Source of the DNA: Flavobacterium galactosidilyticum
GTDB taxonomy: Bacteria > Bacteroidota > Bacteroidia > Flavobacteriales > Flavobacteriaceae
Length of the DNA: 64,000 nt
Assembly: GCF_020911945.1 (NCBI RefSeq)
Contig: NZ_CP087135.1
Span: 2,654,001-2,718,000 of the forward strand
Direction: 5' to 3'
The notes under the pieces are model-generated. The model was given only the letters and a program-made list of their open reading frames with translations, was not told where the DNA came from and did no database searches. Of this stretch, positions 27,001-37,521 are shown piece after piece. Within the stretch, counting starts at the first letter, position 1. Every line of letters begins with the position of its first letter. Made by a program: the position numbers and the translations under genes.

Positions 27001-28674
27001 ATGGAATTAAATAAATACAGCAAGACAATCACACAGGATGAAACGCAACCAGCGTCGCAGGCTATGTTTTATGGTATTGGATTAACTGAAGAAGATCTTA
27101 AAAAAGCACAAGTTGGAATCGTTAGTATGGGTTATGATGGTAATCCTTGTAACATGCACTTAAACGATTTAGCAAAGGATATTAAAACGGGGGTCTGGAA
27201 AGAAGATTTAGTTGGTTTAATTTTTAATACTATTGGAGTAAGCGACGGAATTTCTAATGGGAATGATGGAATGCGTTTTTCGTTGGTTTCTCGTGATGTA
27301 ATTGCTGATTCTATTGAAACTGTTATGGGAGCGCAATGGTACGATGGCTTAATCGCTGTTCCTGGTTGCGACAAAAATATGCCTGGAGCACTTATGGCTA
27401 TGGGAAGAGTTAACCGCCCATCGATTATGGTTTACGGTGGTTCTATTCATCCAGGAAAATGGAAAGGGGAGGATTTGAATATTGTTTCTGCTTTTGAAGC
27501 ATTAGGTAAAAAATTTAGTAACACAATTTCTCCTGAAGATTTCAAAGGTGTAATTCAAAATGCTTGCCCTGGTGCTGGAGCTTGTGGTGGAATGTACACG
27601 GCAAATACGATGTCATCAGCAATTGAAGCATTAGGAATGAGTTTGCCTTATAGCTCTTCAAACCCAGCTTTAAGTCCAGAAAAAAAACAAGAATGTATTG
27701 ATGCTGGTAAAGCAATAAGAATACTGCTAGAAAAAGATATTAAGCCTAGAGACATTATGACTCGTAAAGCATTTGAAAATGCAATTACAATGGTAGCTGT
27801 TTTAGGAGGTTCGACAAATGCCGTAATGCACTTAATTGCAATGGCCCATTCGGTAGGAATTGAATTGACATTACAAGATTTCCAAGATATAAGTGATAAA
27901 ACACCATTATTAGCCGACTTGAAACCAAGTGGAAAATATTTAATGGAAGATTTACACAATGTAGGTGGTGTTCCGGCAGTAATGAAATATTTATTGAAAG
28001 AAGGTCTGTTGCATGGAGAATGTTTGACTGTAACAGGTAAAACTATCGCTGAAAATTTAGAAACAATTCCTGCTTTACATGATGGTCAAGAAGTTATTTT
28101 CGAAATTCAAAAAGCACTAAAAGCAACTGGAAATATCCAAATTCTATACGGAAACATTGCTTCAGAAGGTTGTGTAGCTAAAATTAGCGGTAAAGAAGGA
28201 GAGTTTTTTGAAGGTACAGCAGTAGTTTATGAAAACGAAAAAGATGTAATTAAAGGAATTCAAGGTGGTGAAGTAAAACCAGGAAATGTCGTCATCATTC
28301 GTTACTGTGGTCCAAAAGGTGGCCCAGGAATGTCTGAAATGTTGAAACCAACTTCTGCTATTATGGGTGCTGGTTTAGGAAGCACAGTCGCTTTGATCAC
28401 TGACGGACGTTTTTCAGGTGGTTCCCACGGTTTTGTTGTAGGACATGTAACTCCAGAAGCGTATCAAGGTGGTGGAATTGCACTGATTGAAAATGGCGAT
28501 ATAATTACAATTGATGCTGTAAAAAACACCATTAATATGAAAATTTCTGATGAAGAATTTGCAAAACGTAAAGCAAATTGGAAACAACCAGAATCCGCAA
28601 TCAAACAAGGAGTTTTACTTAAATATATGCGTTCGGTCTCTAGTGCTTCAGAAGGATGTGTTACTGATAAATAA
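27001..28674 (+). CDS. ilvD: Dihydroxy-acid dehydratase
   Basis: Iron-sulfur dehydratase that makes 2-oxoisovalerate and 2-oxo-3-methylvalerate for Val, Leu and Ile. Cluster ligands are in [15 protein letters not shown] and [17 protein letters not shown]; the C-terminal motif is [19 protein letters not shown] start it at the ATG at 27001 ([15 protein letters not shown], 557 residues), matching the family; the frame also opens at an upstream TTG (26983), which is less likely. It is the first gene of ilvDBNC, behind the attenuator. Confidence 0.96.
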   Translation: MELNKYSKTITQDETQPASQAMFYGIGLTEEDLKKAQVGIVSMGYDGNPCNMHLNDLAKDIKTGVWKEDLVGLIFNTIGVSDGISNGNDGMRFSLVSRDVIADSIETVMGAQWYDGLIAVPGCDKNMPGALMAMGRVNRPSIMVYGGSIHPGKWKGEDLNIVSAFEALGKKFSNTISPEDFKGVIQNACPGAGACGGMYTANTMSSAIEALGMSLPYSSSNPALSPEKKQECIDAGKAIRILLEKDIKPRDIMTRKAFENAITMVAVLGGSTNAVMHLIAMAHSVGIELTLQDFQDISDKTPLLADLKPSGKYLMEDLHNVGGVPAVMKYLLKEGLLHGECLTVTGKTIAENLETIPALHDGQEVIFEIQKALKATGNIQILYGNIASEGCVAKISGKEGEFFEGTAVVYENEKDVIKGIQGGEVKPGNVVIIRYCGPKGGPGMSEMLKPTSAIMGAGLGSTVALITDGRFSGGSHGFVVGHVTPEAYQGGGIALIENGDIITIDAVKNTINMKISDEEFAKRKANWKQPESAIKQGVLLKYMRSVSSASEGCVTDK

Positions 28675-28712
28675 AAAGCAATTTCAATACTAATTGAAAA
28701 TATAAATTAAAA

Positions 28713-30410
28713 ATGAAAAACAATAAAATATCTGGTGCTGAGGCTGTAATTAGATGCTTGCTAGAAGAAGATGTTAACATAGTTTATGGTTATCCAGGTG
28801 GTGCTATAATGCCTGTTTATGATGAATTGTATAAATTTCAAGACCAATTACACCATGTTTTAGTACGCCACGAGCAAGGAGCAACGCACGCAGCGCAAGG
28901 TTTTGCAAGAGCAACTGGAAAAGTAGGAGTAGCCATTGCAACATCAGGGCCAGGTGCAACTAATCTTGTTACTGGAATTGCTGATGCACAAATAGATTCT
29001 ACTCCGATGGTTTGTATCACGGGCCAAGTAGGCAAACATTTATTGGGTTCTGATGCTTTTCAGGAAACTGATATTATCGGGATTTCCACTCCAGTTACAA
29101 AATGGAATTACCAAATTACGGAAGCTTCTGAGATTCCAGAAATTATGGCAAAAGCTTTTTATATTGCTAAATCCGGTCGTCCAGGTCCGGTATTGATTGA
29201 TATTACAAAAAATGCTCAATTTGACGAAATCGAATTTAGTTATGAAAAATGCACCAGCATTAGAAGTTACAATCCAAAACCAACATTACATCTAGATAAA
29301 GTTAAGGAAGCGGCAGCGTTGATTAATACTGCTAAAAAACCTTTTATCGTATTTGGTCAAGGAGTTATCCTTAGCGAAGCAGAAGCCGAATTAAAAGCAT
29401 TAGTTGAAAAATCAGGAATTCCAGCTGCTTGGACTATTCTTGGACTTTCAGCATTGCCAACTGACCATCCATTAAATGTGGGAATGGTAGGAATGCATGG
29501 AAATTACGGTCCAAATGTATTGACTAATGAATGCGATGTCCTTATTGCTCTTGGAATGCGTTTTGATGACCGTGTTACGGGTAATTTAGCAACTTATGCG
29601 AAACAAGCTAAAGTAATTCATTTTGAAATTGATCCTGCGGAAATTGATAAGAATGTGAAAACAACTGTTGCAGTTTTAGCAGATTTGAAAGAGTCTTTGA
29701 CTGCTTTACTACCTTTAATTGAGAATAAAAAGCATGAATCGTGGCACAATGAATTCAAAGAAAAATACGAAACTGAATTAGCGCAAGTGATCAATGAAGA
29801 GTTAGCTCCAACCAATGGGAAAGGAATTTCTATGGGAGAAACTATTGAAATGATTAACAAACACTCGAAAGGGGATGCGATAATGGTTTCAGATGTAGGA
29901 CAACACCAAATGTTCGCTTGTCGTTACGCCAAATTTAATACTACAAAAAGTAATGTTACCTCTGGTGGTTTAGGAACCATGGGATTTGCTTTACCAGCTG
30001 CTATTGGAGCTAAAATGGGAATGCCAGACCGCGAAGTAGTTGCTATAATTGGAGATGGAGGTTTTCAAATGACTATTCAAGAGCTAGGAACTATTTTCCA
30101 AACTAAAGTTCCTGTCAAAATTGTAGTACTAAACAATGAGTTTTTAGGAATGGTTCGTCAGTGGCAACAATTATTTTTTGACAAGCGATATGCTTCTACT
30201 GAAATGACTAATCCTAACTTTATAGCGATTGCTGAAGGCTACTATATCAAAGCGAAAAAAGTAACCAAAAGAGAAGATTTGGATGGGGCAGTTGCTGAAA
30301 TGATGGCTTCAAAAGAATCGTATTTCTTAGAAGTTATGGTAGAGAAAGAAAATAATGTATTCCCAATGATCCCAACAGGAGCGTCGGTTTCTGATATCAG
30401 ATTAAGTTAA
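28713..30410 (+). CDS. ilvB: Acetolactate synthase, large (catalytic) subunit
   Basis: ThDP- and FAD-dependent condensation of pyruvate with pyruvate or 2-oxobutyrate. 565 residues with three canonical domains: the N-terminal catalytic Glu in VRHEQGATHAAQG near residue 50, the FAD-binding middle domain, and the ThDP motif GDGGFQMTIQEL ending in LNNEFLGMVRQWQ near residue 480. It starts 38 bases after ilvD and the small subunit follows within 4 bases. Confidence 0.96.
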   Translation: MKNNKISGAEAVIRCLLEEDVNIVYGYPGGAIMPVYDELYKFQDQLHHVLVRHEQGATHAAQGFARATGKVGVAIATSGPGATNLVTGIADAQIDSTPMVCITGQVGKHLLGSDAFQETDIIGISTPVTKWNYQITEASEIPEIMAKAFYIAKSGRPGPVLIDITKNAQFDEIEFSYEKCTSIRSYNPKPTLHLDKVKEAAALINTAKKPFIVFGQGVILSEAEAELKALVEKSGIPAAWTILGLSALPTDHPLNVGMVGMHGNYGPNVLTNECDVLIALGMRFDDRVTGNLATYAKQAKVIHFEIDPAEIDKNVKTTVAVLADLKESLTALLPLIENKKHESWHNEFKEKYETELAQVINEELAPTNGKGISMGETIEMINKHSKGDAIMVSDVGQHQMFACRYAKFNTTKSNVTSGGLGTMGFALPAAIGAKMGMPDREVVAIIGDGGFQMTIQELGTIFQTKVPVKIVVLNNEFLGMVRQWQQLFFDKRYASTEMTNPNFIAIAEGYYIKAKKVTKREDLDGAVAEMMASKESYFLEVMVEKENNVFPMIPTGASVSDIRLS

Positions 30411-30414
30411 TATT

Positions 30415-30936
30415 ATGGAAAATAAAACATTCACCATTTCTGTTTATTCAGAAAACAACGTTGGCTTATTAAACAGAATATCGGGGATATTCTTGAAACG
30501 TCATATCAATATTTTAAGTTTAAATGTATCCGAATCTGAGATAGAAAATGTTTCTAGATTCATTATTGTAGTCAATACAACAGAAAAATGGGTGCAAAAT
30601 ATAGTAGGACAAATAGAAAAGCAAATCGAAGTCATCAAAGCTTTCTATCATATTGACGAGGAAACTATTTTCTTAGAAAATGCTTTGTTTAAAATTGAAT
30701 CTAACTTATTATTTGATGAGAGAGAAATTCAAAATATAATTAAAGAAAGTCATTCTGAAATTGTAACCGTAGCAAGAGACTTTTTTGTGATTTCAAAATC
30801 GGGACAACGTGATGAAATTGAAGAATTATACGAAAAATTAAAACCTTTTGGAATCATGCAATTTGTGCGATCTGGAAGAATATCGGTTTCCAAACAAAAA
30901 ATGGAAATTTCAAGTTTATTAGAAACATTAAAGTAA
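30415..30936 (+). CDS. ilvN: Acetolactate synthase, small (regulatory) subunit
   Basis: 173 residues. The N-terminal ACT domain (TISVYSENNVGLLNRISGIF, HINILSLNVSESE) binds valine for feedback control. A second domain follows (ESHSEIVTVARDFFVISKSG and FGIMQFVRSGRISV). The length is normal. It starts four bases after the ilvB stop, so the two subunits are translated together. Confidence 0.93.
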   Translation: MENKTFTISVYSENNVGLLNRISGIFLKRHINILSLNVSESEIENVSRFIIVVNTTEKWVQNIVGQIEKQIEVIKAFYHIDEETIFLENALFKIESNLLFDEREIQNIIKESHSEIVTVARDFFVISKSGQRDEIEELYEKLKPFGIMQFVRSGRISVSKQKMEISSLLETLK

Positions 30937-31004
30937 AAGTAGCTTCTAGATATTAGAAGGAGTTATTTCAAAAATTAAATTTTACAATCATTAAAAAATA
31001 AAAA

Positions 31005-32474
31005 ATGGCAAATTATTTCAATTCATTACCACTTAGATTACAATTAGAACAATTAGGCGTTTGCGAATTCATGGATCAATCAGAATTTGTGGATGGAATT
31101 AAAGCTTTAGAAGGGAAAAAAATTGTTATTGTAGGTTGTGGAGCTCAAGGTTTGAACCAAGGATTGAACATGAGAGATTCTGGTTTAGATATTTCTTATG
31201 CTTTGCGTGCTGATGCTATTGCAGAAAAAAGACCTTCATTCAAAAATGCTTCTGATAATGGTTTTAAAGTGGGAACATATGAAGAATTAATCCCAACAGC
31301 AGATTTAGTTTGCAACTTAACACCTGATAAACAGCACACTGCTGTGGTTACTGCAATCATGCCTTTAATGAAAAAAGGATCTACATTAGCTTATTCTCAT
31401 GGTTTTAATATTGTAGAGGAAGGAATGCAAATTCGTAAAGATATTACGGTTATCATGTGTGCACCTAAATGCCCTGGATCTGAAGTAAGAGAGGAATATA
31501 AAAGAGGGTTTGGGGTTCCAACATTAATTGCCGTACACCCTGAAAATGATCCAAACCGTGAAGGTTTAGGCCAAGCTAAAGCGTATGCTGTAGCGACTGG
31601 CGGACATAAAGCAGGTGTTTTGAAATCATCTTTCGTTGCTGAAGTAAAATCAGATTTAATGGGAGAGCAAACTATTCTTTGTGGATTGTTGCAAACAGGT
31701 TCTATCTTATGTTTTGACAAAATGGTTGAAAAAGGAATCGAGCCAGCTTATGCTTCTAAATTGATTCAGTATGGATGGGAAACTATCACTGAAGCGTTGA
31801 AACATGGTGGTATTACAAATATGATGGATCGTCTTTCTAATCCTGCAAAAATTAAAGCATTTGAAATGGCAGAGGAATTGAAAGACATTATGCGTCCATT
31901 GTTCCAAAAACACCAAGATGATATCATTTCGGGAGAATTCTCTAGAACAATGATGATTGACTGGGCTAATGATGATGTGAATTTATTAAAATGGAGAGCT
32001 GCAACAGGTGAAACTAATTTCGAAAAAACAGCTCCAACAACAACTACTATTTCAGAACAAGAATATTTTGATAATGGTGTTTTAATGATTGCTATGGTTA
32101 AAGCTGGAGTTGAATTAGCTTTTGAAACAATGACTGAAGCAGGTATCATTGAAGAATCAGCATATTATGAGTCATTACATGAATTGCCTTTGATTGCTAA
32201 TACTATAGCAAGAAAAAAATTATTCGAAATGAACCGTGTAATTTCAGATACGGCTGAATATGGTTGTTATTTATTTGACCATGCATGCAAACCGTTATTG
32301 ACAGAATTCATGAAAAATGTAGAGACGAATGTAATTGGAAAACCGTATTCAACTTCAAATGGAGTAGATAATGCGGTACTAATTGCAGTGAACAAAAGTA
32401 TTCGTCAGCATCCAATTGAAGAAGTTGGAGAATGGTTAAGAGAATCTATGACTGCTATGAAAAAAATTGGATAA
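31005..32474 (+). CDS. ilvC: Ketol-acid reductoisomerase, class II (long form)
   Basis: NADPH-dependent isomerisation and reduction of acetolactate and acetohydroxybutyrate. At 489 residues it is the long class II enzyme with a duplicated C-terminal domain. The Rossmann motif is [20 protein letters not shown] (starting near residue 43), and SYALR follows with the NADPH-selecting arginine; the metal-binding domain carries [11 protein letters not shown]. It ends the ilv operon. ilvA, which often follows in relatives, is absent; the next 464 bases are non-coding. Confidence 0.96.
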   Translation: MANYFNSLPLRLQLEQLGVCEFMDQSEFVDGIKALEGKKIVIVGCGAQGLNQGLNMRDSGLDISYALRADAIAEKRPSFKNASDNGFKVGTYEELIPTADLVCNLTPDKQHTAVVTAIMPLMKKGSTLAYSHGFNIVEEGMQIRKDITVIMCAPKCPGSEVREEYKRGFGVPTLIAVHPENDPNREGLGQAKAYAVATGGHKAGVLKSSFVAEVKSDLMGEQTILCGLLQTGSILCFDKMVEKGIEPAYASKLIQYGWETITEALKHGGITNMMDRLSNPAKIKAFEMAEELKDIMRPLFQKHQDDIISGEFSRTMMIDWANDDVNLLKWRAATGETNFEKTAPTTTTISEQEYFDNGVLMIAMVKAGVELAFETMTEAGIIEESAYYESLHELPLIANTIARKKLFEMNRVISDTAEYGCYLFDHACKPLLTEFMKNVETNVIGKPYSTSNGVDNAVLIAVNKSIRQHPIEEVGEWLRESMTAMKKIG

Positions 32475-32938
32475 ATAAAAAATAGATAGTACACCTAAGA
32501 GGATGTGTTGGGATTAGCACTATATCATTTAATTTCTTAAAATTTTGAATTAGTTAAGCATTATTACATAAGAAAAGATGAATAGGAGTGCTGTTACATT
32601 CACTTAACTTTGAATGAGGTTAAAGTTGAGTGAAGTAATCCCTAATGGTAAAAATTTAGAAATTACCGTTTTTTGTATAGCTTATTTAATTTGTAGCGCT
32701 GTTCAAAAAATAGTTTTTGATTACTATTTTCTTGGTTTTAAAAATTGTTATATCAAAAGTGAGAGGGATTTAATCTTTCTCGCTTTTTTTTAAATCTATA
32801 TTTTAAAAATAATAAAAGTTCAATAAATCAAAGGAAAAATTAATTATTATTAGATTTCATTTAATTTATTATGATTATTACAATATAAATAATTTTAACA
32901 ATAGAGGGATATTTAATACTTTTATAAAAAAATAAAAC
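32475..32938. other. Non-coding interval between ilvC and acs, with two hairpins
   Basis: No coding frame stands out. A 13-bp imperfect hairpin (32599-32611 with 32622-32634, one G-T pair) sits at about 125 bases after ilvC, and GGTAA...TTACC forms a smaller one just after it (about 32647-32668). A clear terminator follows at 32755-32790. The last 150 bases before acs are almost pure A and T. The first hairpin has no T tract and could belong to a small RNA or an mRNA 3' end. Confidence 0.5.
32755..32790 (+). terminator. Terminator downstream of the ilv operon
   Basis: AAAAGTGAGA (32755-32764) pairs with TCTCGCTTTT (32778-32787), one G-T pair, followed by T residues. It is 280 bases after ilvC, so either the ilv mRNA has a long 3' end or it terminates a separate small transcript. 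Confidence 0.7.
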
Positions 32939-34846
32939 ATGAGCTACTACACCATTGAAAATTTAGAACAATATTTTAAACACTACAATAAATCAGTTCG
33001 TGAGCCTAGGAAATTCTGGGGAAAAATTGCACAAGAAAATTTCACTTGGTATCAACAATGGGATAAAGTTGTTGAATTTGATATGGCTGAAGCCGATATC
33101 AAATGGTTTACAGAAGCAAAAGTAAATATTGTTAAAAATTGTATCGACAGGCATTTAGCAAAAAAGGGGAATAAAACTGCAATCATTTTCGAACCTAATG
33201 ATCCGTCAGAAGAAGCATTACATATAACCTATAATGAATTACACGAGCGCGTATGTAAAATGGCAAACGTACTGCGTGAACAAGGAATTAAGAAAGGAGA
33301 TCGTGTTTGTATTTACTTACCTATGATTCCTGAATTGGCCATTACTACTTTGGCTTGTGCTCGAATTGGTGCGATACACTCTGTTGTTTTTGCTGGATTT
33401 TCAGCATCAGCAGTAGCAAGCCGTATTACTGATAGCGAGTGCAAAATGGTAATTACATCTGACGGTGGTTATAGAGGAAATAAAACCATTGATTTAAAAG
33501 GAATTGTTGACGAAGCATTAGAAAAATGCTCTTGCGTTGAGAATGTTTTGGTTGTTAAAAGAATCAATAATGATATAAATATGAAAGAAGGTCGCGACCA
33601 ATGGTTACAGCCTCTTTTAGATTCCGCTTCTGATAATAATGTTGCTGAAATAATGGATGCCGAAGATCCTTTATTTATACTTTACACTTCCGGTTCTACA
33701 GGAAAACCAAAGGGAATGGTACATACTACCGCAGGTTATATGGTTTATAGTGCATACACATTCAAAAATGTCTTTAATTACGAGGATAATGATATTTTTT
33801 GGTGTACAGCTGATATCGGCTGGATCACAGGGCATTCTTATATTCTATATGGTCCGTTATTAAATGGAGCGACTACAGTGATTTTTGAAGGAGTGCCTTC
33901 TTATCCAGATTTTAGTCGTTTTTGGGAAATAATAGAAAAACATAAAATAACGCAATTCTATACAGCACCAACTGCCATTCGTGCTTTGGCAAAAGAGAAT
34001 TTAGAATTTGTTCAAAAATATCCTCTTAAATCACTCAAAGTAATTGGTTCTGTTGGAGAGCCTATTAATGAAGAAGCTTGGCACTGGTATAATGACCATG
34101 TGGGAGGAAAAAGATGTCCATTAGTAGATACTTGGTGGCAAACAGAAACTGGAGGTATCTTAATTTCACCTATCGCTTTCGTAACTCCTACAAAACCTAC
34201 TTATGCTTCCTTACCATTACCGGGAGTTCAACCTGTTCTAATGGATGAAAAACGAAATGAGATAGAAGGCAATCAAGTTACAGGAAGTCTTTGTATTAAA
34301 TTTCCTTGGCCAGGAATTGCTAGAACGATTTGGGGAGATCATCAACGTTATAAAGATACTTATTTCTCCGCTTTTCCAGGTAAATACTTTACAGGGGACG
34401 GCGCTTTGAGAGATGAAGTAGGATACTACAGAATTACGGGTCGTGTTGATGATGTGGTAATCGTTTCTGGTCATAACCTTGGAACAGCGCCTATTGAGGA
34501 TGCTATCAATGAGCATCCAGCAGTTGCTGAAAGTGCAATTGTAGGCTTCCCGCATGATATCAAAGGAAATGCTTTATACGGATTTGTAATTCTGAAAGAA
34601 GCAGGTGAGTATCGTGATAGAGAAAACTTAACTAAGGAAATTAATCAAATGATTTCTGATCATATTGGACCTATTGCAAAATTAGATAAAATTCAGTTTG
34701 TGTCTGGTTTACCAAAAACACGTTCTGGAAAAATCATGCGTCGAATTTTGCGTAAAATTGCAGAAGGCGACTACTCTAATTTTGGAGATATTTCAACTTT
34801 ATTAAATCCTGAAATTGTGGAACAAATAAAAGAAGGCAAAGTGTAA
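32939..34846 (+). CDS. acs: Acetyl-CoA synthetase (AMP-forming)
   Basis: Activates acetate to acetyl-CoA through acetyl-AMP. 635 residues of the adenylate-forming family: P-loop TSGSTGKPKGMVHTTAGYM near residue 250, the DTWWQTETGG motif near 395, the hinge YRITGRVDDV, and the C-terminal acetylation-site lysine in TRSGKIMRRILRKI. The length is standard. In related genomes acs is often close to the DUF294/exonuclease pair; here the two are separated by the membrane protein gene and the biosynthetic cluster. Confidence 0.96.
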   Translation: MSYYTIENLEQYFKHYNKSVREPRKFWGKIAQENFTWYQQWDKVVEFDMAEADIKWFTEAKVNIVKNCIDRHLAKKGNKTAIIFEPNDPSEEALHITYNELHERVCKMANVLREQGIKKGDRVCIYLPMIPELAITTLACARIGAIHSVVFAGFSASAVASRITDSECKMVITSDGGYRGNKTIDLKGIVDEALEKCSCVENVLVVKRINNDINMKEGRDQWLQPLLDSASDNNVAEIMDAEDPLFILYTSGSTGKPKGMVHTTAGYMVYSAYTFKNVFNYEDNDIFWCTADIGWITGHSYILYGPLLNGATTVIFEGVPSYPDFSRFWEIIEKHKITQFYTAPTAIRALAKENLEFVQKYPLKSLKVIGSVGEPINEEAWHWYNDHVGGKRCPLVDTWWQTETGGILISPIAFVTPTKPTYASLPLPGVQPVLMDEKRNEIEGNQVTGSLCIKFPWPGIARTIWGDHQRYKDTYFSAFPGKYFTGDGALRDEVGYYRITGRVDDVVIVSGHNLGTAPIEDAINEHPAVAESAIVGFPHDIKGNALYGFVILKEAGEYRDRENLTKEINQMISDHIGPIAKLDKIQFVSGLPKTRSGKIMRRILRKIAEGDYSNFGDISTLLNPEIVEQIKEGKV

Positions 34847-34871
34847 AGTAAAGTAATTTATTTATAATAGT

Positions 34872-34912
34872 AAGGTTGAGAATCTGTTACAAGATTTTCA
34901 ACCTTTTTTTTT
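34872..34912. terminator. Terminator between acs and the convergent membrane protein gene
   Basis: A 14-bp stem, 34872-34885 with 34892-34905 (one G-T pair), then T residues to 34912. The stop codon of the convergent gene (34898-34900) lies inside the right arm. Confidence 0.8.
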
Positions 34913-35587
34913 ATCAGCAATCACGAATAAATAAATTAAATAGAATGAAGTAAAATGTAATATTCTATCGAAAGTGTTCAAAACAACGTTATCAACAAAG
35001 TATGTTCCAATAGCGGCAAAGACATCATTGAATATTAGCGCAAATACTCCAAAAAAGTAATAATAGGCTTTCTGATTCGCAAATTTACCTAAATATAAAA
35101 CTGCAGTAATGCCAAGGAATACAGCAACTATAGCATTGAAAACTAATATAACATCAAGGTAAACCTCAGTTATAGCGGATATTAAAATATATAAAATTCC
35201 AGATAGGAAAAAAAAGTTTAATGCAAATATAAATAAAGTAAATCCCCCTGGTTGAGTAAATATTTTTACAGTTTTGATAGAACTATATCCTAAACTCAGT
35301 AGTGACAGATAGCAAAAAAAAGACGCTATCAATGCTACCGAAAATATTTCTAATGAATTTTCCCAGAATAAAATTAATACTTCATTTAAATAAAATAGCG
35401 CGACGAATAGATAATAGTTGAGAGTAAGTTTCTTGTAATTAGTAGCTATTGCATAAATTAAAAACGTCGGAATTATTAGTGGTTTAATGTAAATCACTAA
35501 AGCAGGATCATAAAAAATTCCAGCGCAGTAGTAAACTACCAGTAAAATTCCGAGGATAAATAGTAGCGTACTTTTGATGTTATTCAT
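34898..35587 (-). CDS. Polytopic membrane protein, possibly YhhN/TMEM86-like
   Basis: 229 residues with about eight hydrophobic helices and very short loops. The C-terminal part (FGVFALIFNDVFAAIGTYF, then DRILHFTSFYLIYLFVIA) loosely resembles the YhhN (lysoplasmalogenase-like) family, where Asp residues in the late helices matter. The match is weak and the N-terminal half is not diagnostic, so the function stays open. It is divergent from the biosynthetic cluster, with 107 bases between. That spacer contains two direct copies of TAGTATTT(T)AAA(A)ATTT (35601-35615 and 35631-35646). Confidence 0.65.
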   Translation of the reverse strand: MNNIKSTLLFILGILLVVYYCAGIFYDPALVIYIKPLIIPTFLIYAIATNYKKLTLNYYLFVALFYLNEVLILFWENSLEIFSVALIASFFCYLSLLSLGYSSIKTVKIFTQPGGFTLFIFALNFFFLSGILYILISAITEVYLDVILVFNAIVAVFLGITAVLYLGKFANQKAYYYFFGVFALIFNDVFAAIGTYFVDNVVLNTFDRILHFTSFYLIYLFVIADKKKG

Positions 35588-35694
35588 GGTTAAACAAAAC
35601 TAGTATTTTAAATTTTTATTACAAAAAAAATAGTATTTAAAAATTTAACACGGTTCCGAAGTATTCTTAGACTAAATTCTTAAATTTACAAGAT

Positions 35695-36807
35695 ATGACA
35701 GATCAAGCTATAGTAATTATTGGCGGTGGCTTAGCGGGACTTACAGCGGCGATTCATTTTAGAAAGAATAATTACAGCGTTATAGTTATCGAAAAAAATG
35801 AATTCCCAAAGCATAAAGTATGTGGTGAGTACATATCCAATGAGGTTTTACCCTATTTAGAATCACTTGGGCTGGACATTGAATCATTGCATCCTAAGCA
35901 TATTAGTAAACTTTCTTTTTCCTTAGTTTCAGGCAAAACTTTAAATACTACGTTACCTTTAGGAGGATTTGGAATTAGCAGGTATGAATTAGACCACTAT
36001 TTATACAATCACGCAATAAAAATAGGATGTAAAATAATCCAAGAAACTGTTGTGGATATTGAGTATGACAATGAAAAATTCTGGATAGCTACAAATCTGA
36101 ATCAGTATCAAGCTCGTCTTGCTATTGGTGCTTTCGGCAAAAGGTCAAATTTAGACATCAAATTAAAGCGTATTTTTATTCAAAAACAATCACACTGGCT
36201 CGGTATTAAAGCGCATTATGAGCTCGAATTCCCTGAGGATCAAGTAGGTTTACATCATTTTGAAGGTGGTTATTGTGGCGTTTCAAAAATAGAAAACAAT
36301 TTAGTAAATATATGTTACTTAGCTAATTACGACACATTTAAAAAATACAAATCGATTGAGGATTATAAAATAAATGTTGTTTACAGAAATCCTAATTTGA
36401 AAGCAATTTTCGAAAAAGCAGCTATACAATTTGAAAAACCGTTGACCATCAGTCAAGTTTCTTTCGAAAAAAAGAAAAGTGTTGAAAATCATATTTTAAT
36501 GATTGGTGATACCGCTGGACTGATTCATCCACTTTGTGGAAATGGGATGGCAATGGCTATTCATAGTGCTAAATTAGCTGTAGGAAATTCGATAGAGTTT
36601 CTTGAAAATAGAATAAATAGGTCTACCTTAGAAAATAATTATATAATCGATTGGAATAAAAATTTTAAAAGTAGGTTGAGAGTAGGTCGTTTCTTGGGAA
36701 AGCTTTTACAAAGAGAAAAGACTGCTCAATTTACACTTAAAATTTTACTTGTATTTCCGTTTCTATTACCATTGATAATAAAAAAAACGCATGGAAAAGT
36801 AATCTAG
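35695..36807 (+). CDS. FAD-dependent oxidoreductase of the phenolic-lipid-like cluster
   Basis: 370 residues of the geranylgeranyl-reductase/flavin hydroxylase superfamily: Rossmann motif IIGGGLAGLTAAI at the start, KHKVCGEYISNEV near residue 42, and the second FAD motif MIGDTAGLIHPLCGNGMAMA near residue 270. By analogy with srsC-type flavoproteins next to type III PKS genes, it could hydroxylate the aromatic ring of an alkylresorcinol; reduction of an isoprenoid or acyl chain is the alternative. It is the first gene of the cluster and its stop directly abuts the next start. Confidence 0.85.
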   Translation: MTDQAIVIIGGGLAGLTAAIHFRKNNYSVIVIEKNEFPKHKVCGEYISNEVLPYLESLGLDIESLHPKHISKLSFSLVSGKTLNTTLPLGGFGISRYELDHYLYNHAIKIGCKIIQETVVDIEYDNEKFWIATNLNQYQARLAIGAFGKRSNLDIKLKRIFIQKQSHWLGIKAHYELEFPEDQVGLHHFEGGYCGVSKIENNLVNICYLANYDTFKKYKSIEDYKINVVYRNPNLKAIFEKAAIQFEKPLTISQVSFEKKKSVENHILMIGDTAGLIHPLCGNGMAMAIHSAKLAVGNSIEFLENRINRSTLENNYIIDWNKNFKSRLRVGRFLGKLLQREKTAQFTLKILLVFPFLLPLIIKKTHGKVI

Positions 36808-37521
36808 ATGGCGATAAACACCAAGTATAGAACGGATGAGCCTGAAATAATGGACGATTTTGCCATGGAAGGTGAAATATTAAGAGATGCATTAGATAAG
36901 ATTGCCAAAATTAATCAGCTTTTAGGAGGTAATAAACTGACGCTACAAGGTGTGCAAGATTTATTACCTGCAGTTAGAAATGACAGAGAAATCGTAATAG
37001 TTGATGTTGGTTGTGGGAATGGAGATATGCTGCGACATCTTGCTGAATTTGGATTAAAAAATAATTACAAATTTAAGTTAATAGGGATTGATGCGAATAA
37101 TTTCACTATTTCACATGCGCAAAAATTATCTAAGAACTACAGTAATATTTCATATATCTGTCAAGATATCTTTAGTGACTCATTTCAAGAATTAAAATAC
37201 GACATTGTACTGTGCACATTGACTTTACATCATTTTAAAGACGATGAAATCATTCACTTATTAGGTGTGTTTTATAAAAATTCAAACATAGGAGTTGTTA
37301 TTAATGATTTGCAACGTAGTGCGATTGCCTATCGTTTATTTCAAGGATTGTGCTTTGTTTTTCAATTAAATGATATGTCTCGAGAAGATGGGTTAATCTC
37401 CATACTGAGAGGATTTAAAAAAGAAGAATTAGTAGCATTTTCTAAAAAACTACGTTTTAATAAATATAAAATTCAATGGAAATGGGCTTTCCGCTACCAA
37501 TGGATAATTTCAAAAATATGA
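36808..37521 (+). CDS. Class I SAM-dependent methyltransferase
   Basis: 237 residues. The SAM motif IVDVGCGNGDMLRHL lies near residue 65, followed by LIGIDANNFTI, the acidic loop and the post-motif II block DIVLCTLTLHHFKDDEI. The pattern resembles small-molecule O- or C-methyltransferases. Its position between a flavoprotein and a type III polyketide synthase mirrors srsB, which methylates alkylresorcinols. Its stop overlaps the PKS start (ATGA), so the two are translationally coupled. Confidence 0.88.
   Translation: MAINTKYRTDEPEIMDDFAMEGEILRDALDKIAKINQLLGGNKLTLQGVQDLLPAVRNDREIVIVDVGCGNGDMLRHLAEFGLKNNYKFKLIGIDANNFTISHAQKLSKNYSNISYICQDIFSDSFQELKYDIVLCTLTLHHFKDDEIIHLLGVFYKNSNIGVVINDLQRSAIAYRLFQGLCFVFQLNDMSREDGLISILRGFKKEELVAFSKKLRFNKYKIQWKWAFRYQWIISKI

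Noticed and set aside
35601..35646. Direct repeats TAGTATTT(T)AAA(A)ATTT as operator of the polyketide cluster
   Set aside because: The repeats are low-complexity A/T and could arise by chance. No regulator gene or clear promoter is nearby, so I mention them only under the neighbouring gene.
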